This document shows, piece by piece, positions 17,923 through 27,100 of a stretch of 64,000 nt of DNA (position 1 is its first letter; each line of letters begins with the position of its first letter). This DNA is from JAHEZL01 sp964406465 (lineage in GTDB: Bacteria > Bacteroidota > Bacteroidia > Flavobacteriales_C > GCA-002722245). A model generated the notes under the pieces. That model saw only the letters and a program-made list of their open reading frames with translations, made no database searches and was not told the origin of the DNA. Position numbers and translations under genes: made by a program. The stretch lies in the NCBI GenBank assembly GCA_964406465.1, contig CAYORT010000013.1, forward strand, positions 14,712-78,711. Reading direction: 5' to 3'.

Positions 17923-19502
17923 TGCATAGTAAAGTTTTCTTCCTTAATTATTTCTCCTTTCGCATTCATATGAGTAAGCACATATTTACCTTCCGCTTCT
18001 TTTTTCACGAAAGCTAGCTTGTCATATTTAATATCCTGCGTAATGGTTAAGGCATGCTCTTTTGAGTTTATATTTAAAACTCTCCTTTGCGCATAATACA
18101 TTAGCATTGGCGATACATATTCTGATGTAAAAACCAATTCATCACCCATTGTATGTGCTTTTACTATTTCTCCCACTTCATATTGATCCCAAGCAAAATC
18201 ACGCGTATTATTTACTTCATGAAATTCTTTGATGGAAAAAAATATCATCGCCAAAAACGCAATAGAACTCAAGGTTAAGAACAACCTGTTTTCTGTTCCA
18301 TTGAACTCTTTCACAAAAAGCATGAGTTCATTAAAGAACAAGGCAATAATTAAAGCGAATAAAGTACTAGCTTTCAAAGTAGAAAAATCATGTACTGCAG
18401 TGAAATTTAAAAATGCAAAATTGTGTGTGAAGATCGACGCGGCCAACAATACTAAAACCATTAATAGCAATCTATTTCTTAAGAAAAAAGAACTCCTTCT
18501 CTCCTTGTTTAATAGTAACAACAATAAAACAAAAGCAGAAAAGAAAACCATTCTAACTACAGAAAGATAATTGGTTTTAAAGTGATTATTGATATTCACG
18601 AAAGAATTCACACTAAAATATGTTCTATCCAATTCGGCTGCCTCAGCTACCATTCCCGATCTTTCTTTTAGTCGGCTCGATTGTGAAGCTATCAAACTAT
18701 CTAATCCATCAATCAAACTAAACTGATAATAAGTAAGAGCTATTGACAGTGCAACGCCCAAACCTAAAGCCATCACTGGCAACAAATTTTGTTTATTCTT
18801 AATAGATTTCACTAGAAAAAATACAGCAGCAAAAAAGGCCATAAAAACCATAATCCATTCGGTATACACTCCCAAAAAGATGATAGCAAAAAACAGTAAA
18901 GAAGTTTTCTTTAATGAATATTCGTTTCTGTAAAATTTAATGAACACATACACAAAGGCCAATACAAAAACTTGCACGAGCATATCGGCAAAATATACAT
19001 TGCCATGAAACCACAAATTACCTGGCGCAAAAACATAAACAGCAAATGCAATGATAGAGGCCCAACAAATTTCTTCTTTAATATTTCTTCGAAAGAGCAA
19101 ATTAGCGATGGCAAATACCAGCAACGCACAACTCAAATGAATCAATACTGAAAAAACTCTAATGCCGGTGACCGATGGTCCGCCAAATGGCATTTGAAAA
19201 TAATACGCTGCTATAAAACACAATGGAGGATACGACACATAGTATTCAACATTATTTTCATCTTTAATGAAAGGTGTTGTTCCCGAATAATATTTATCTG
19301 CAACGGTATTAAAAGTCCAAGCCGGCGCGAAATGCAAATTAGCAATTCCTTGATCTCTAAAGTTTGAATTTGCCGAAAGCACGTGTCCGGTTATAAACTC
19401 ATGATGCCTTCCCATGGGCATATTAAAATCATCCCATCTCACAAAAATGGAGAAGGCGAAAAGCAAAACAAGAATGATGATATTGAGAAACCTTTTGCTC
19501 AT
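17919..19502 (-). CDS. GT-C type membrane glycosyltransferase
   Basis: 527 residues with about ten to twelve membrane helices. After the first helix (residues 5-22) comes a periplasmic loop with acidic residues RWDDFNMPMGRHHEF, the place where GT-C enzymes (ArnT/PMT/GT39, GT83) keep their catalytic Asp/Glu. The C-terminal 100 residues are soluble and periplasmic. Such enzymes move a sugar from a polyprenyl-phosphate carrier to lipid A, glycan or protein. It follows the Glf-like gene with a one-base overlap (19502), so both are likely in one transcript. The acceptor is unknown. Confidence 0.7.
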   Translation of the reverse strand: MSKRFLNIIILVLLFAFSIFVRWDDFNMPMGRHHEFITGHVLSANSNFRDQGIANLHFAPAWTFNTVADKYYSGTTPFIKDENNVEYYVSYPPLCFIAAYYFQMPFGGPSVTGIRVFSVLIHLSCALLVFAIANLLFRRNIKEEICWASIIAFAVYVFAPGNLWFHGNVYFADMLVQVFVLAFVYVFIKFYRNEYSLKKTSLLFFAIIFLGVYTEWIMVFMAFFAAVFFLVKSIKNKQNLLPVMALGLGVALSIALTYYQFSLIDGLDSLIASQSSRLKERSGMVAEAAELDRTYFSVNSFVNINNHFKTNYLSVVRMVFFSAFVLLLLLLNKERRSSFFLRNRLLLMVLVLLAASIFTHNFAFLNFTAVHDFSTLKASTLFALIIALFFNELMLFVKEFNGTENRLFLTLSSIAFLAMIFFSIKEFHEVNNTRDFAWDQYEVGEIVKAHTMGDELVFTSEYVSPMLMYYAQRRVLNINSKEHALTITQDIKYDKLAFVKKEAEGKYVLTHMNAKGEIIKEENFTMH

Positions 19503-20917
19503 TACTTCTTTTGCAATCCGGTTTTAGTAATCACCGAAGATTCTTGATAGCTGTCGTAATCGGTATTGATCTCCCACAAGTTATGTTTCTTGGTTTCCAA
19601 GATATTCTCTGCGGCCAGCATCCCCATTAAAATACTGTGATCTTGATTGTTGTATTTAAACGAGCCATATCTACCAATAACATGTAAATTTTCGATGCTT
19701 GATAAATAATCTTCCACTATCTTCAATTTGCTTTGATAGCCCGAAGAATACACTGGATAGCAGCGAGGAATCTTATACACAGAACCATGAGTGATTTCTG
19801 CATTACCAATTAAACCAGTTTCTCTTAATTCAACTTTTGCTAAGTCAATTAGTTTTTGCTCATCCCACTTCCAAAATTCATCTTCATCATAACACCAATA
19901 TTCTAAGGCGCAAATCGTGCTGTTTTCATTTCCATACAGCTGTGGAACCCAGTTTCTAAAGTTTGTTAATCTACCCATCTTCAATTTATCAGAGTGGATA
20001 TACAACCAATTGTCGGGAAACAAATCTTTTTGATTTACATTCAAATAAACGATGATGGTATTTCTAAATTTAAGACTCGCAGCAGCTTCTCTCACTTTAT
20101 CTGGAACCTCGGGCAAACGAGAAACCATTAAGGTGATAGGCATAGATGAAACCACATGATCGTAATCTTTTACAGTTCCATCTTCAAACTCCAATGCTTT
20201 TATCTTGTTATTTTTAGTGATGATGCGATGTACAGGAGAACTCAAATTTACTTCACCTCCATTGCCTTTCACAGAAGCAGCCATTCTTTCGTAAACCATT
20301 CCTGTTCCTCCATGAGGGTATGCAAACTGATCTACCAAAGTTTTATGTTCACCTTTATTTCCAAACAAGGCAGTTTTAACGGCTTCACCCAAACTAAATT
20401 TTTTAATTCTTTGTGCGGCAAAATCAGCATCTAAAACATTACAAGGAATACCCCATAGTTTTTCGGTATAGGTTTTAAAAAAGATTTCATACAACCTTTT
20501 ACCAAAGCGATTGGTTACCCAACCTTCAAAGGTGGAGATATCTTTGGTTGGACTAATTTTCTCTATCCCATAGTAGGTCATACATCGCGCGGCTTCAATA
20601 ACACCTAAATTTTTAAGTGCATCCATTCCTTTGATAGGATAATGAAAAAATTTCTTGTTGTAGTAGATTCGTGTGAGGCGGTCTACCATCTCGTAATCTT
20701 TACCCACCACTTCGAGCCACAATTCATTAATTCTATTGTCGGAACTAAAAAAACGGTGCGGACCAATATCTACTTTTTGATTCCAAATCTCAATGGTTTT
20801 AGCCATTCCGCCCACAGAGGAGCTAGCCTCGAAGACTTCAACTTGTTTTATTTTTTTTGATAACTGATACCCGGCGGTCATTCCAGCGGGTCCAGCACCA
20901 ATAACTGCTACTTTCAT
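19502..20917 (-). CDS. FAD-dependent oxidoreductase, Glf (UDP-galactopyranose mutase)-like
   Basis: 471 residues. The N-terminal FAD loop reads VAVIGAGPAGMTAGYQLSKK, followed by SVGGMAKTI and IGPHRFFSSDNRI, as in the protoporphyrinogen-oxidase/Glf group. The body holds EKLWGIPCNVLDADFAAQRI and the C-terminal FAD site GRYGSFKYNNQDHSILMG. Relatives in glycan clusters isomerise or oxidise nucleotide sugars. It may be a mutase making a furanose sugar, but the typical short Glf length (about 370-390) is exceeded, so the reaction is uncertain. It begins 63 bases downstream of rsmG in the minus-strand cluster. Confidence 0.75.
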   Translation of the reverse strand: MKVAVIGAGPAGMTAGYQLSKKIKQVEVFEASSSVGGMAKTIEIWNQKVDIGPHRFFSSDNRINELWLEVVGKDYEMVDRLTRIYYNKKFFHYPIKGMDALKNLGVIEAARCMTYYGIEKISPTKDISTFEGWVTNRFGKRLYEIFFKTYTEKLWGIPCNVLDADFAAQRIKKFSLGEAVKTALFGNKGEHKTLVDQFAYPHGGTGMVYERMAASVKGNGGEVNLSSPVHRIITKNNKIKALEFEDGTVKDYDHVVSSMPITLMVSRLPEVPDKVREAAASLKFRNTIIVYLNVNQKDLFPDNWLYIHSDKLKMGRLTNFRNWVPQLYGNENSTICALEYWCYDEDEFWKWDEQKLIDLAKVELRETGLIGNAEITHGSVYKIPRCYPVYSSGYQSKLKIVEDYLSSIENLHVIGRYGSFKYNNQDHSILMGMLAAENILETKKHNLWEINTDYDSYQESSVITKTGLQKK

Positions 20918-20980
20918 CTGTTTGGGGTCTGAAGAAAAATTCTCGTTTTAAACTAAAGTGTAATTCGACTAGAAAAATAC

Positions 20981-21604
20981 TCAAAATCTTTTCACATACA
21001 CAACTTTCTTTGTGTCGAAGAATTCTTCACTAAAGAAATCGCTAATATTAAAAAGCTTTGTTTTATTCACCACAGATGCAATTTCTTCATCAAGGTTGCC
21101 TCCTTTAAGGTAAAGAAGTCCGTTTGGCAATTCATTAAAACTCTTCACCAAATACTTATTATGCACCCAAACCAAAAAGTCGGGTAAGGCGGTAACAGCC
21201 CTACTCACAACAAAATCAAATTTTTCATCTACCTCTTCGGCACGAATATGCAAAGCTCTTAGATTTTTTAAACCAATGGCCGACGCCACTTCATTTACCA
21301 CCTTTATTTTTTTTCCAATGGAATCCACTAAAAGGAAATCCGACTCAGGAAACATGATGGCCAATGGAATACCAGGAAAACCTCCTCCTGTTCCCACGTC
21401 CATAATTTTGGTACCCTTTTTAAATTGAATTACTTTGGCGATAGCCAAAGAATGTAAGATGTGTCGTTCGTAAAGATGCTCAATGTCTTTTCTGGAAATG
21501 ACATTGATTTGCTCATTCCACAAGGTATATAGCGGAAGGCATTGTTCAAATTGTTGAACCTGTGTAGCACTTAAATCGGGAAAATATTTTTGAATCAGTT
21601 CCAA
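20981..21604 (-). CDS. rsmG: 16S rRNA (guanine527-N7)-methyltransferase
   Basis: 207 residues, the normal RsmG length. Marks: NVISRKDIEHLYERHILHSL and the SAM loop MDVGTGGGFPGIPLAI, then LVDSIGKK and VVSRAVTALPDFL. It modifies G527 of 16S rRNA in the 530 loop; loss gives low-level streptomycin resistance in other bacteria. The start is a TTG that directly follows the stop of the sigma factor gene (TAATTG), which implies translational coupling. No in-frame ATG fits better. Confidence 0.95.
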   Translation of the reverse strand: MELIQKYFPDLSATQVQQFEQCLPLYTLWNEQINVISRKDIEHLYERHILHSLAIAKVIQFKKGTKIMDVGTGGGFPGIPLAIMFPESDFLLVDSIGKKIKVVNEVASAIGLKNLRALHIRAEEVDEKFDFVVSRAVTALPDFLVWVHNKYLVKSFNELPNGLLYLKGGNLDEEIASVVNKTKLFNISDFFSEEFFDTKKVVYVKRF

Positions 21605-22213
21605 TTAAATACTTCCTTCTGTATTTTTCATGATTTGGAACAAAAACTCTCTTGCTCTAAACAACTGAGCTTTTACTGTTCCTAAAGGCAAATCAAGTTG
21701 CTCGGCAATCTCTTCGTAAGACAACTCTTTAAAATATCTAAGCTCTACCAAAGTACGGTAACGTGGTTTTAATTTTTTAACCACATCTTGCATGAGCTGT
21801 ATTTTTTGATCTTTAATGTAATTTTCTTCCGGATTTAAAACATCGGCCTTGATATCCATTTCCATCTCACCTCCATCTTCATCTACCGAACGATTTAAGG
21901 AGAAAGTATTTTTCTTTTTCTTTCTAATGAAGTCGATACAATTGTTCGACGCAATTTTAAATAACCAAGTACTAAATGCGTAGTTTGGGGTATATTGATG
22001 AAGTTTTCTAAATGCCTTTCCAAACGCTTCAATAGTCAAATCATCTGCATCATCTTTGCTATTCACCATCTTCAAAAGCATAAAGTAAATTGAATCTCTG
22101 TAACGATCCATCAATTCAGCATAAGCTCTTTCAGATTTATTATTTATCGCCTCTTGCACTAAGCGATAATCATGCATCGCTTTGTCAGAAAGATTCGGTC
22201 CTGGTACTACCAT
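21605..22213 (-). CDS. ECF-type RNA polymerase sigma factor
   Basis: 202 residues with region 2 (YRDSIYFMLLKMVNSKDDAD, AFSTWLFKIASNNCIDFIRK) and region 4 (LKPRYRTLVELRYFKELSYE and the helix-turn-helix EIAEQLDLPLGTVKAQLFRA). The linker carries an acidic Asp/Glu-rich stretch. No anti-sigma factor gene is next to it, so control may be through expression or elsewhere. The start at 22213 overlaps the end of the GT2 gene by 7 bases. A second possible start is the Met at residue 13 (MHDYRLVQEA). Its regulon cannot be told, though its neighbours make glycans. Confidence 0.93.
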   Translation of the reverse strand: MVVPGPNLSDKAMHDYRLVQEAINNKSERAYAELMDRYRDSIYFMLLKMVNSKDDADDLTIEAFGKAFRKLHQYTPNYAFSTWLFKIASNNCIDFIRKKKKNTFSLNRSVDEDGGEMEMDIKADVLNPEENYIKDQKIQLMQDVVKKLKPRYRTLVELRYFKELSYEEIAEQLDLPLGTVKAQLFRAREFLFQIMKNTEGSI

Positions 22214-23316
22214 TTGTCTTTTTTAATTATCAAATTTCTATAAGCCACCGCCTGATTCAGTATCATCAAGATGTTACCAAAAATAAGCGATAAAATTAAA
22301 TTTACTCCTGAAGCAAGCTTAAATAATGCAGATTTAAAGATATAGTAATGTAAGATAAGTTTAAACAGCCAAACCACCAAAACTACCAACACCAGATTGT
22401 TTAAAAGCAAATTTAACCACAACAGCAAAGGGAAAGCTAAGAAGCTGGTGCTAATTACAGACAAGTGAAAAAGTAAAATCCCCTTGTACCATTTTCCAGT
22501 TGAAAGATGTCGAGTCTTTTGAAACCAGTATTGCTCAAAATTCTCTTTTCCAACCGAGATAGTATGTGCATTTGCATGCATTATTACCGACGTATTTTCT
22601 TTGGTAGCCGCTTGCATCACAAATAAATCGTCGTCTCCAGAAGCTATATTTTCATGTGCCGAGAACCCTCCTTGCTTTTCAAACAAGCTTTTCTTGTAAG
22701 CGATATTTCTTCCAACCCCCATATAAGGCAAGCCAGCCAGAGCGAATGAGAAATATTGAATCGCTACAAAAAAAGTATCAAACTGCACCAACTTATTCAC
22801 CAATCCAGCTCTTTTTTCATATTTACCGAACCCCAAAACAATGTCTTTTCCTTCAGTAAATCCGCTCATCATGTGACTCATCCAATCTTTACTTTGCGGA
22901 CGACAATCGGCATCGGTTAGCAACAAATGCTCATTCTTCGCTTCAGCTATACCTCTGCTCAATGGATATTTTTTACCCAATCCTCTTTTCTCTTCAGCGT
23001 TGATTTCTACCAGTTTTATGTTAGAATACCGCTGCATAAAGCCCAACACCACTTCTCTAGTAGCATCTGTCGATCTATCATTTACCAATATTAATTCGAA
23101 ATTCGAATAATCCTGTTCTAAAATAAACGGCAAATTTTTCTTCAAATTCAAAGCCTCATTGTGAGCACAAACTACTACCGACACAGGAATATTTCCTTTA
23201 ACTAAAGGAAGTTCTTTATGAGCCCCCACCCTTCGCACAAAGTAAAGAAGAAAGAATACGATAGATAAAGTACAAGCTAAATAGAGGTAGAATATAATAC
23301 TTAAGAAAATTGACAT
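22207..23316 (-). CDS. Membrane-anchored GT2 glycosyltransferase
   Basis: 369 residues: an N-terminal membrane helix (residues 3-27), a GT-A domain with VVVCAHNEALNLKKNL, LVNDRSTDAT and the metal site TDADCRPQS, then the acceptor-site acid in ASGDDDLFVM and a QxxRW-like stretch QKTRHLSTGKW, and three C-terminal helices. This layout matches processive or polyprenyl-linked GT2 enzymes of the hopanoid/cellulose-synthase-like type. The product is unknown. It is the first gene of the minus-strand series GT2, sigma, rsmG, Glf-like, GT-C, and is divergent from tgt. Confidence 0.85.
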   Translation of the reverse strand: MSIFLSIIFYLYLACTLSIVFFLLYFVRRVGAHKELPLVKGNIPVSVVVCAHNEALNLKKNLPFILEQDYSNFELILVNDRSTDATREVVLGFMQRYSNIKLVEINAEEKRGLGKKYPLSRGIAEAKNEHLLLTDADCRPQSKDWMSHMMSGFTEGKDIVLGFGKYEKRAGLVNKLVQFDTFFVAIQYFSFALAGLPYMGVGRNIAYKKSLFEKQGGFSAHENIASGDDDLFVMQAATKENTSVIMHANAHTISVGKENFEQYWFQKTRHLSTGKWYKGILLFHLSVISTSFLAFPLLLWLNLLLNNLVLVVLVVWLFKLILHYYIFKSALFKLASGVNLILSLIFGNILMILNQAVAYRNLIIKKDKW

Positions 23317-23383
23317 ACTGGGTAAAATTAAAAATCTTACGGTTACTTTCCTCTTTTCTTAAAATAAAGGTGCTTTTTCTGTT

Positions 23384-23391
23384 TATATTTG
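23384..23391 (+). promoter_or_regulatory. -7 box of tgt
   Basis: TATATTTG is an exact TAnnTTTG box that ends 6 bases before the ATG at 23398. Transcription would begin at or next to the start codon, so the message may be leaderless. Confidence 0.45.
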
Positions 23392-23397
23392 CCCACA

Positions 23398-24528
23398 ATG
23401 AATTTCACTCTTCAACATAAAGACGCTAACAGCAAGGCTCGAGCGGGTTTAATAGAAACTGATCACGGAGTAATAGAAACTCCCATTTTTATGCCTGTTG
23501 GCACTGCAGCAACAGTAAAAACTGTTCATCAGCGTGAGTTGAACGATGATATTAAGGCTCAAATTATTTTAGGCAATACCTATCACCTTTATTTAAGACC
23601 AGGCCTGGATGTACTTCGCAGTGCCGGTGGCTTGCATAAGTTCAACGGTTGGAACAAACCTTTACTTACAGACAGTGGCGGATATCAGGTTTATTCATTG
23701 GCCGATAAAAGAAAACTAACCGAAGAAGGCGCTAAATTTCAATCGCATATCGATGGATCGTACCATCTTTTTACTCCAGAAAACGTAATGGATATTCAGC
23801 GTATCATTGGCGCCGACATCATTATGGCTTTTGATGAATGCACTCCCTATCCTTGTGAATATAGCTATGCGGCAAAAAGTCTCGACCTTACTCATCGTTG
23901 GCTGAAAAGATGTTTCGATAGATTTAACAGCACAGAACCTCTTTACGGTTACTCTCAAGCTCTTTTTCCAATTGTTCAAGGAAGCGTTTACAAAGATTTA
24001 AGACAAAAATCTGCTGAAGTTATAGCCTCTTTTAATGCTGAAGGAAATGCCATTGGAGGACTCTCTGTTGGTGAACCTCATGAAGACATGTACGCCATGA
24101 GTGAATTGGTTTGCAATATCTTACCCGTTTCAAAACCTCGATACCTAATGGGCGTTGGCACACCTGTTAACATACTAGAAAATATTGCATTGGGCATAGA
24201 CATGTTCGACTGCGTTATGCCTACACGCAATGCTAGAAACGGAATGCTTTTTACAAGTGAAGGTATCATCAATATCAAAAACAAAAAGTGGGAAAGTGAC
24301 TTTTCTCCTTTAGATCCAAACGGAACAAGTTATGTTGATAAAGAATATTCAAAGGCCTATGTTCGCCATTTGTTCGTTTGCGACGAAATATTAGGTAAAC
24401 AAATAGCCAGTATCCACAATTTAGCCTTCTATATTTGGCTTACCTCTGAGGCCCGTAAACAGATAAAAAACAACACTTTCTCCTCTTGGAAAAACACCAT
24501 GGTGAAAAAATTAGCGAATAGATTGTAG
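23398..24528 (+). CDS. tgt: Queuine/preQ1 tRNA-ribosyltransferase
   Basis: Tgt exchanges G34 of GUN-anticodon tRNAs for preQ1. I choose the ATG at 23398 (376 residues, the usual length) over a TTG at 23389. Seen: MPVGTAATVKTVH, the catalytic Asp in TDSGGYQVYSL, IVQGSVYKDLR, GGLSVGEPHEDMY and the nucleophile region FDCVMPTRNARNGMLF. The zinc site is unusual: near residues 305-312, where E. coli has C-x-C-x2-C, this protein reads DPNGTSYVD, with no Cys; the later His (SIHNLAFY) is kept. From memory other Bacteroidota Tgt proteins share this loss. The stop overlaps the next gene's GTG by one base. Confidence 0.95.
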   Translation: MNFTLQHKDANSKARAGLIETDHGVIETPIFMPVGTAATVKTVHQRELNDDIKAQIILGNTYHLYLRPGLDVLRSAGGLHKFNGWNKPLLTDSGGYQVYSLADKRKLTEEGAKFQSHIDGSYHLFTPENVMDIQRIIGADIIMAFDECTPYPCEYSYAAKSLDLTHRWLKRCFDRFNSTEPLYGYSQALFPIVQGSVYKDLRQKSAEVIASFNAEGNAIGGLSVGEPHEDMYAMSELVCNILPVSKPRYLMGVGTPVNILENIALGIDMFDCVMPTRNARNGMLFTSEGIINIKNKKWESDFSPLDPNGTSYVDKEYSKAYVRHLFVCDEILGKQIASIHNLAFYIWLTSEARKQIKNNTFSSWKNTMVKKLANRL

Positions 24529-25610
24529 TGTTAAAGAAGATCGACATATATATCATCAAGAAGTTTTTGGGGACTTTTTTCTTCATTATTGGAATTTTCA
24601 TTCTCATTACCATCGTGTTTGATGTGAGTGAAAAAATTGATGATTTCCTTGGAAATAACGCACCAGTAGAAGCTATCATTTTTGACTACTACTGCACTTT
24701 TATTCCATGGTTATATAGTATACTAAGTGCACTTATCATTTTCTTAGCCGTAATATTTTTTACTTCAAAATTGGCCAGCACCAACGAAATTGTGGCTATC
24801 CTTAGTTCGGGCATTAGTTACAATAGATTTTTGAGACCTTATTTAATTGCAGGCGGACTCCTATTTGGAATATCTATTTTCACCAATCACTTCTTGATTC
24901 CGATTAGCAATCAGAGAAAGTTGGCTTTCGAACACCTTTATTATAGCAACGACCTAAATATTGATGTTGGATCTAACATCCATCGAATCCTTTCCCCAGG
25001 AGTAGATATGTACATCAGCAATTATGGCAAAAATACCAACACCGGCTATAATTTTAGCATAAGAAAAATGGAGAATGGAGAACTGAAGTCGATGTTCTCT
25101 GCAGATAGAATTTGTTGGGACACCCTAAAAGGAAAATGGAGCGCTAAGACTTGGAGAGAAAGAACGCTAAATGGTATAGAAGAAAAAGAAGTGAGAGGCA
25201 GTAGCAAAGACACCGTTTTTCCTTTTAAACCCGAAGATTTTGGAGACAAACCTAGTAGCATTCAAACAATGAACTACTTTGAAATAACAAAGTTTATTGA
25301 AGAAGAAGAAAGTAAGGGCTCAAACTTAGTTAAACGATTCAAACTAGAATTGCACAAAAGAACGGCAATTCCTTTCTCGATTTTGATTTTGACCGTTATT
25401 GGAGCTTGTATTTCATCAAGAAAAATTAAGGGAGGTTTAGGAATGCATCTTGTGTATGGCATTGGTTTAGGCTTGGTATACGTATTCCTTTCTCGTGTTG
25501 GAGAAGTCTTTGCCACAAACAGCAGTTTATCACCAATTGTTGCCGTATGGCTTCCCAATATGTTCTTTACTGTAATTGCTTTTTTCATCTACCAAAAAGC
25601 ACCAAAATAA
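24528..25610 (+). CDS. LptF/LptG-family LPS export permease
   Basis: 360 residues of the YjgP/YjgQ family: three N-terminal helices (about residues 13-33, 50-75, 95-115), a periplasmic jellyroll domain of about 150 residues (SNIHRILSPGVDMYISNYGK onward), and three C-terminal helices. With LptB and LptC it pulls LPS out of the inner membrane. The entry motif ASTNEIVAILSSGISYNRFL is typical. The start is GTG, overlapping the tgt stop by one base, so the two are coupled. Bacteroidota usually have two such genes, and I cannot say whether this is LptF or LptG. Confidence 0.88.
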   Translation: MLKKIDIYIIKKFLGTFFFIIGIFILITIVFDVSEKIDDFLGNNAPVEAIIFDYYCTFIPWLYSILSALIIFLAVIFFTSKLASTNEIVAILSSGISYNRFLRPYLIAGGLLFGISIFTNHFLIPISNQRKLAFEHLYYSNDLNIDVGSNIHRILSPGVDMYISNYGKNTNTGYNFSIRKMENGELKSMFSADRICWDTLKGKWSAKTWRERTLNGIEEKEVRGSSKDTVFPFKPEDFGDKPSSIQTMNYFEITKFIEEEESKGSNLVKRFKLELHKRTAIPFSILILTVIGACISSRKIKGGLGMHLVYGIGLGLVYVFLSRVGEVFATNSSLSPIVAVWLPNMFFTVIAFFIYQKAPK

Positions 25611-25647
25611 TCTGTACTATTTATTGTTTTAGTAATTGCTTTTAGTG

Positions 25648-25655
25648 TATTTTTG
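25648..25655 (+). promoter_or_regulatory. -7 box of the universal stress gene
   Basis: TATTTTTG is an exact TAnnTTTG box. A TTG at 25624-25626 lies 21 bases upstream as a possible -33 half. The leader would be about 20 bases. Confidence 0.45.
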
Positions 25656-25681
25656 CTCACGAAACAGGTTGACTAGGCAGA

Positions 25682-26560
25682 ATGAGAAAAATACTTTTAA
25701 CAACAGACCTCTCTGGAGCAGCTGCTAATGCTGCCGACTTCGCTGTTTATTTGGCCAATAAAACGGGGGCAGAACTTCATTTACTTTACTGCTACAAATC
25801 GAAATACGAAGAACACATCCAAGCAAAAATGGATGAACTCGATCCCGATAAGATGATGTATGGTGAAATCACCGACTATAGAGATGCCGCTTCTTTCCTA
25901 CTTCGCCGTTATTCTGCAGATTTAAGGATGCGTGTAAAATCATCCCTACACGAACACATTGTTGATGGTTCATTCCAAGATATTGTATTCGATTTCATTG
26001 AAGGAGAACATATCGACCTAGTGGTGATGGCTTCCCAAGGCATTAACTCAATAGAAGACCGACTTTTTGGCTCCAATGCCTTGAAAATATTGAGAAGCAG
26101 TATTTGTCCGGTATTAATCGTTCCCCACAAATACAATGATGTTAAGATAGAAAAGATACTATATTCAACAGAAATAAGTAACAAAGACAAAGCTATAGAA
26201 CATTACTTAGTATGGTTTGCCGAAATGTTTGATGCACATCTTACTTTATTGCATATCGATGACGGAAAACATGTCATTAACGCTAAAGATCTTGTGCAAT
26301 TCCAAAGAAAAGTATTGCATTTCAATTACAAAAACATTTCAGCAGAAATTGAACCCAGCTTGAGCATTTCCGATGGAATCAAGGAATATATCGATAATCA
26401 CGGAGCAGATTTACTTTGTATCACCTCACATACCAACACTTTTATTGATAGGTTTTTCAAAACAAGTACGGTAAAAAACACGCTTGCTAAAATCAGCATT
26501 CCTGTATTAGGCTTTAATATAGAAAGCCTAAAGGTTATTGAAAACAAAAGAAAGCGTTAA
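25682..26560 (+). CDS. Tandem universal stress protein (UspA type)
   Basis: 292 residues made of two Usp domains. The first begins KILLTTDLSGAAANAADFAV and ends with DLVVMASQGINSIEDRLFGS and the nucleotide-binding tail SSICPVLIVP. The second begins KILYSTEISNKDKAIEHYLV and ends ADLLCITSHTNTFIDRFFK ... ISIPVLGF. The ATP-binding G-x2-G-x9-G-[ST] motif is imperfect in both halves. By family a cytoplasmic stress or survival protein. Convergent with mgsA, with one base between the stops. Confidence 0.88.
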   Translation: MRKILLTTDLSGAAANAADFAVYLANKTGAELHLLYCYKSKYEEHIQAKMDELDPDKMMYGEITDYRDAASFLLRRYSADLRMRVKSSLHEHIVDGSFQDIVFDFIEGEHIDLVVMASQGINSIEDRLFGSNALKILRSSICPVLIVPHKYNDVKIEKILYSTEISNKDKAIEHYLVWFAEMFDAHLTLLHIDDGKHVINAKDLVQFQRKVLHFNYKNISAEIEPSLSISDGIKEYIDNHGADLLCITSHTNTFIDRFFKTSTVKNTLAKISIPVLGFNIESLKVIENKRKR

Positions 26561-26561
26561 G

Positions 26562-26945
26562 CTAAAAACATTTGATGACCATTTCAGCCGTTGATTCATT
26601 GCAAGCCACGGGTATATTATATACACTGCACAAACGCAACAAAGCTTTTACATCAGGATCGTGCGGCATTGGCTCCAAAGGATCCCAAAAGAAAAACAAA
26701 GCATCCAACTTCTTTTCAGCGATTAATGCACCTATTTGCTGATCCCCTCCCAAAGGACCACTCTTATATTTTTTCACCTTTAGTTTAGTAGCTTCCTCCA
26801 CCCTTTTTCCTGTGGTACCTGTTGCCACCAAACTATATTTATTCAATTTATCTACATGTCGAATTGTCCACTCAACCAATAAACCCTTCATATTATCATG
26901 AGCAATTAGTGCTATTCGTTTTCCTTTAGAATCAATATTTTTCAT
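26562..26945 (-). CDS. mgsA: Methylglyoxal synthase
   Basis: 127 residues. MgsA turns dihydroxyacetone phosphate into methylglyoxal and phosphate, a bypass of lower glycolysis when phosphate runs low. The catalytic parts are all there: IALIAHDNMKGLLVEW (His), VATGTTG, the phosphate site SGPLGGDQQIGALI with the catalytic Asp, and WDPLEPMPHDPDVKALLRL with the second His and Asp. It is a true enzyme and not a CarB-type regulatory domain. Single gene, convergent with usp and divergent from the chitinase-like gene. Confidence 0.96.
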   Translation of the reverse strand: MKNIDSKGKRIALIAHDNMKGLLVEWTIRHVDKLNKYSLVATGTTGKRVEEATKLKVKKYKSGPLGGDQQIGALIAEKKLDALFFFWDPLEPMPHDPDVKALLRLCSVYNIPVACNESTAEMVIKCF

Positions 26946-27022
26946 GTTTTATAGCGCTTTTTAAAAGTTGTCTTTGAGTTAAATTTAATCTAAAAAAAGA
27001 TACAAATTGTGAAAAAATAAAT

Positions 27023-27053
27023 TTTGACGATTTGACTTTTTTTATAACCTTAG
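27023..27053 (+). promoter_or_regulatory. Possible promoter of the chitinase-like gene
   Basis: TTTG at 27023-27026, 18 bases, then TAACCTTA at 27045-27052, a partial -7 box. The purine-rich AGAGGGGGA at 27064-27072 and the AT-rich leader follow. Weak match. Confidence 0.3.
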
Positions 27054-27100
27054 GAATCCCTTAAAGAGGGGGAACTATTAATTAACTATATTTTTTAACT

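Noticed and set aside
26562..26945. mgsA as the missing regulatory domain of CarB
   Set aside because: Its catalytic His and Asp residues are intact and match true methylglyoxal synthase, and it is 19 kb away from carB.
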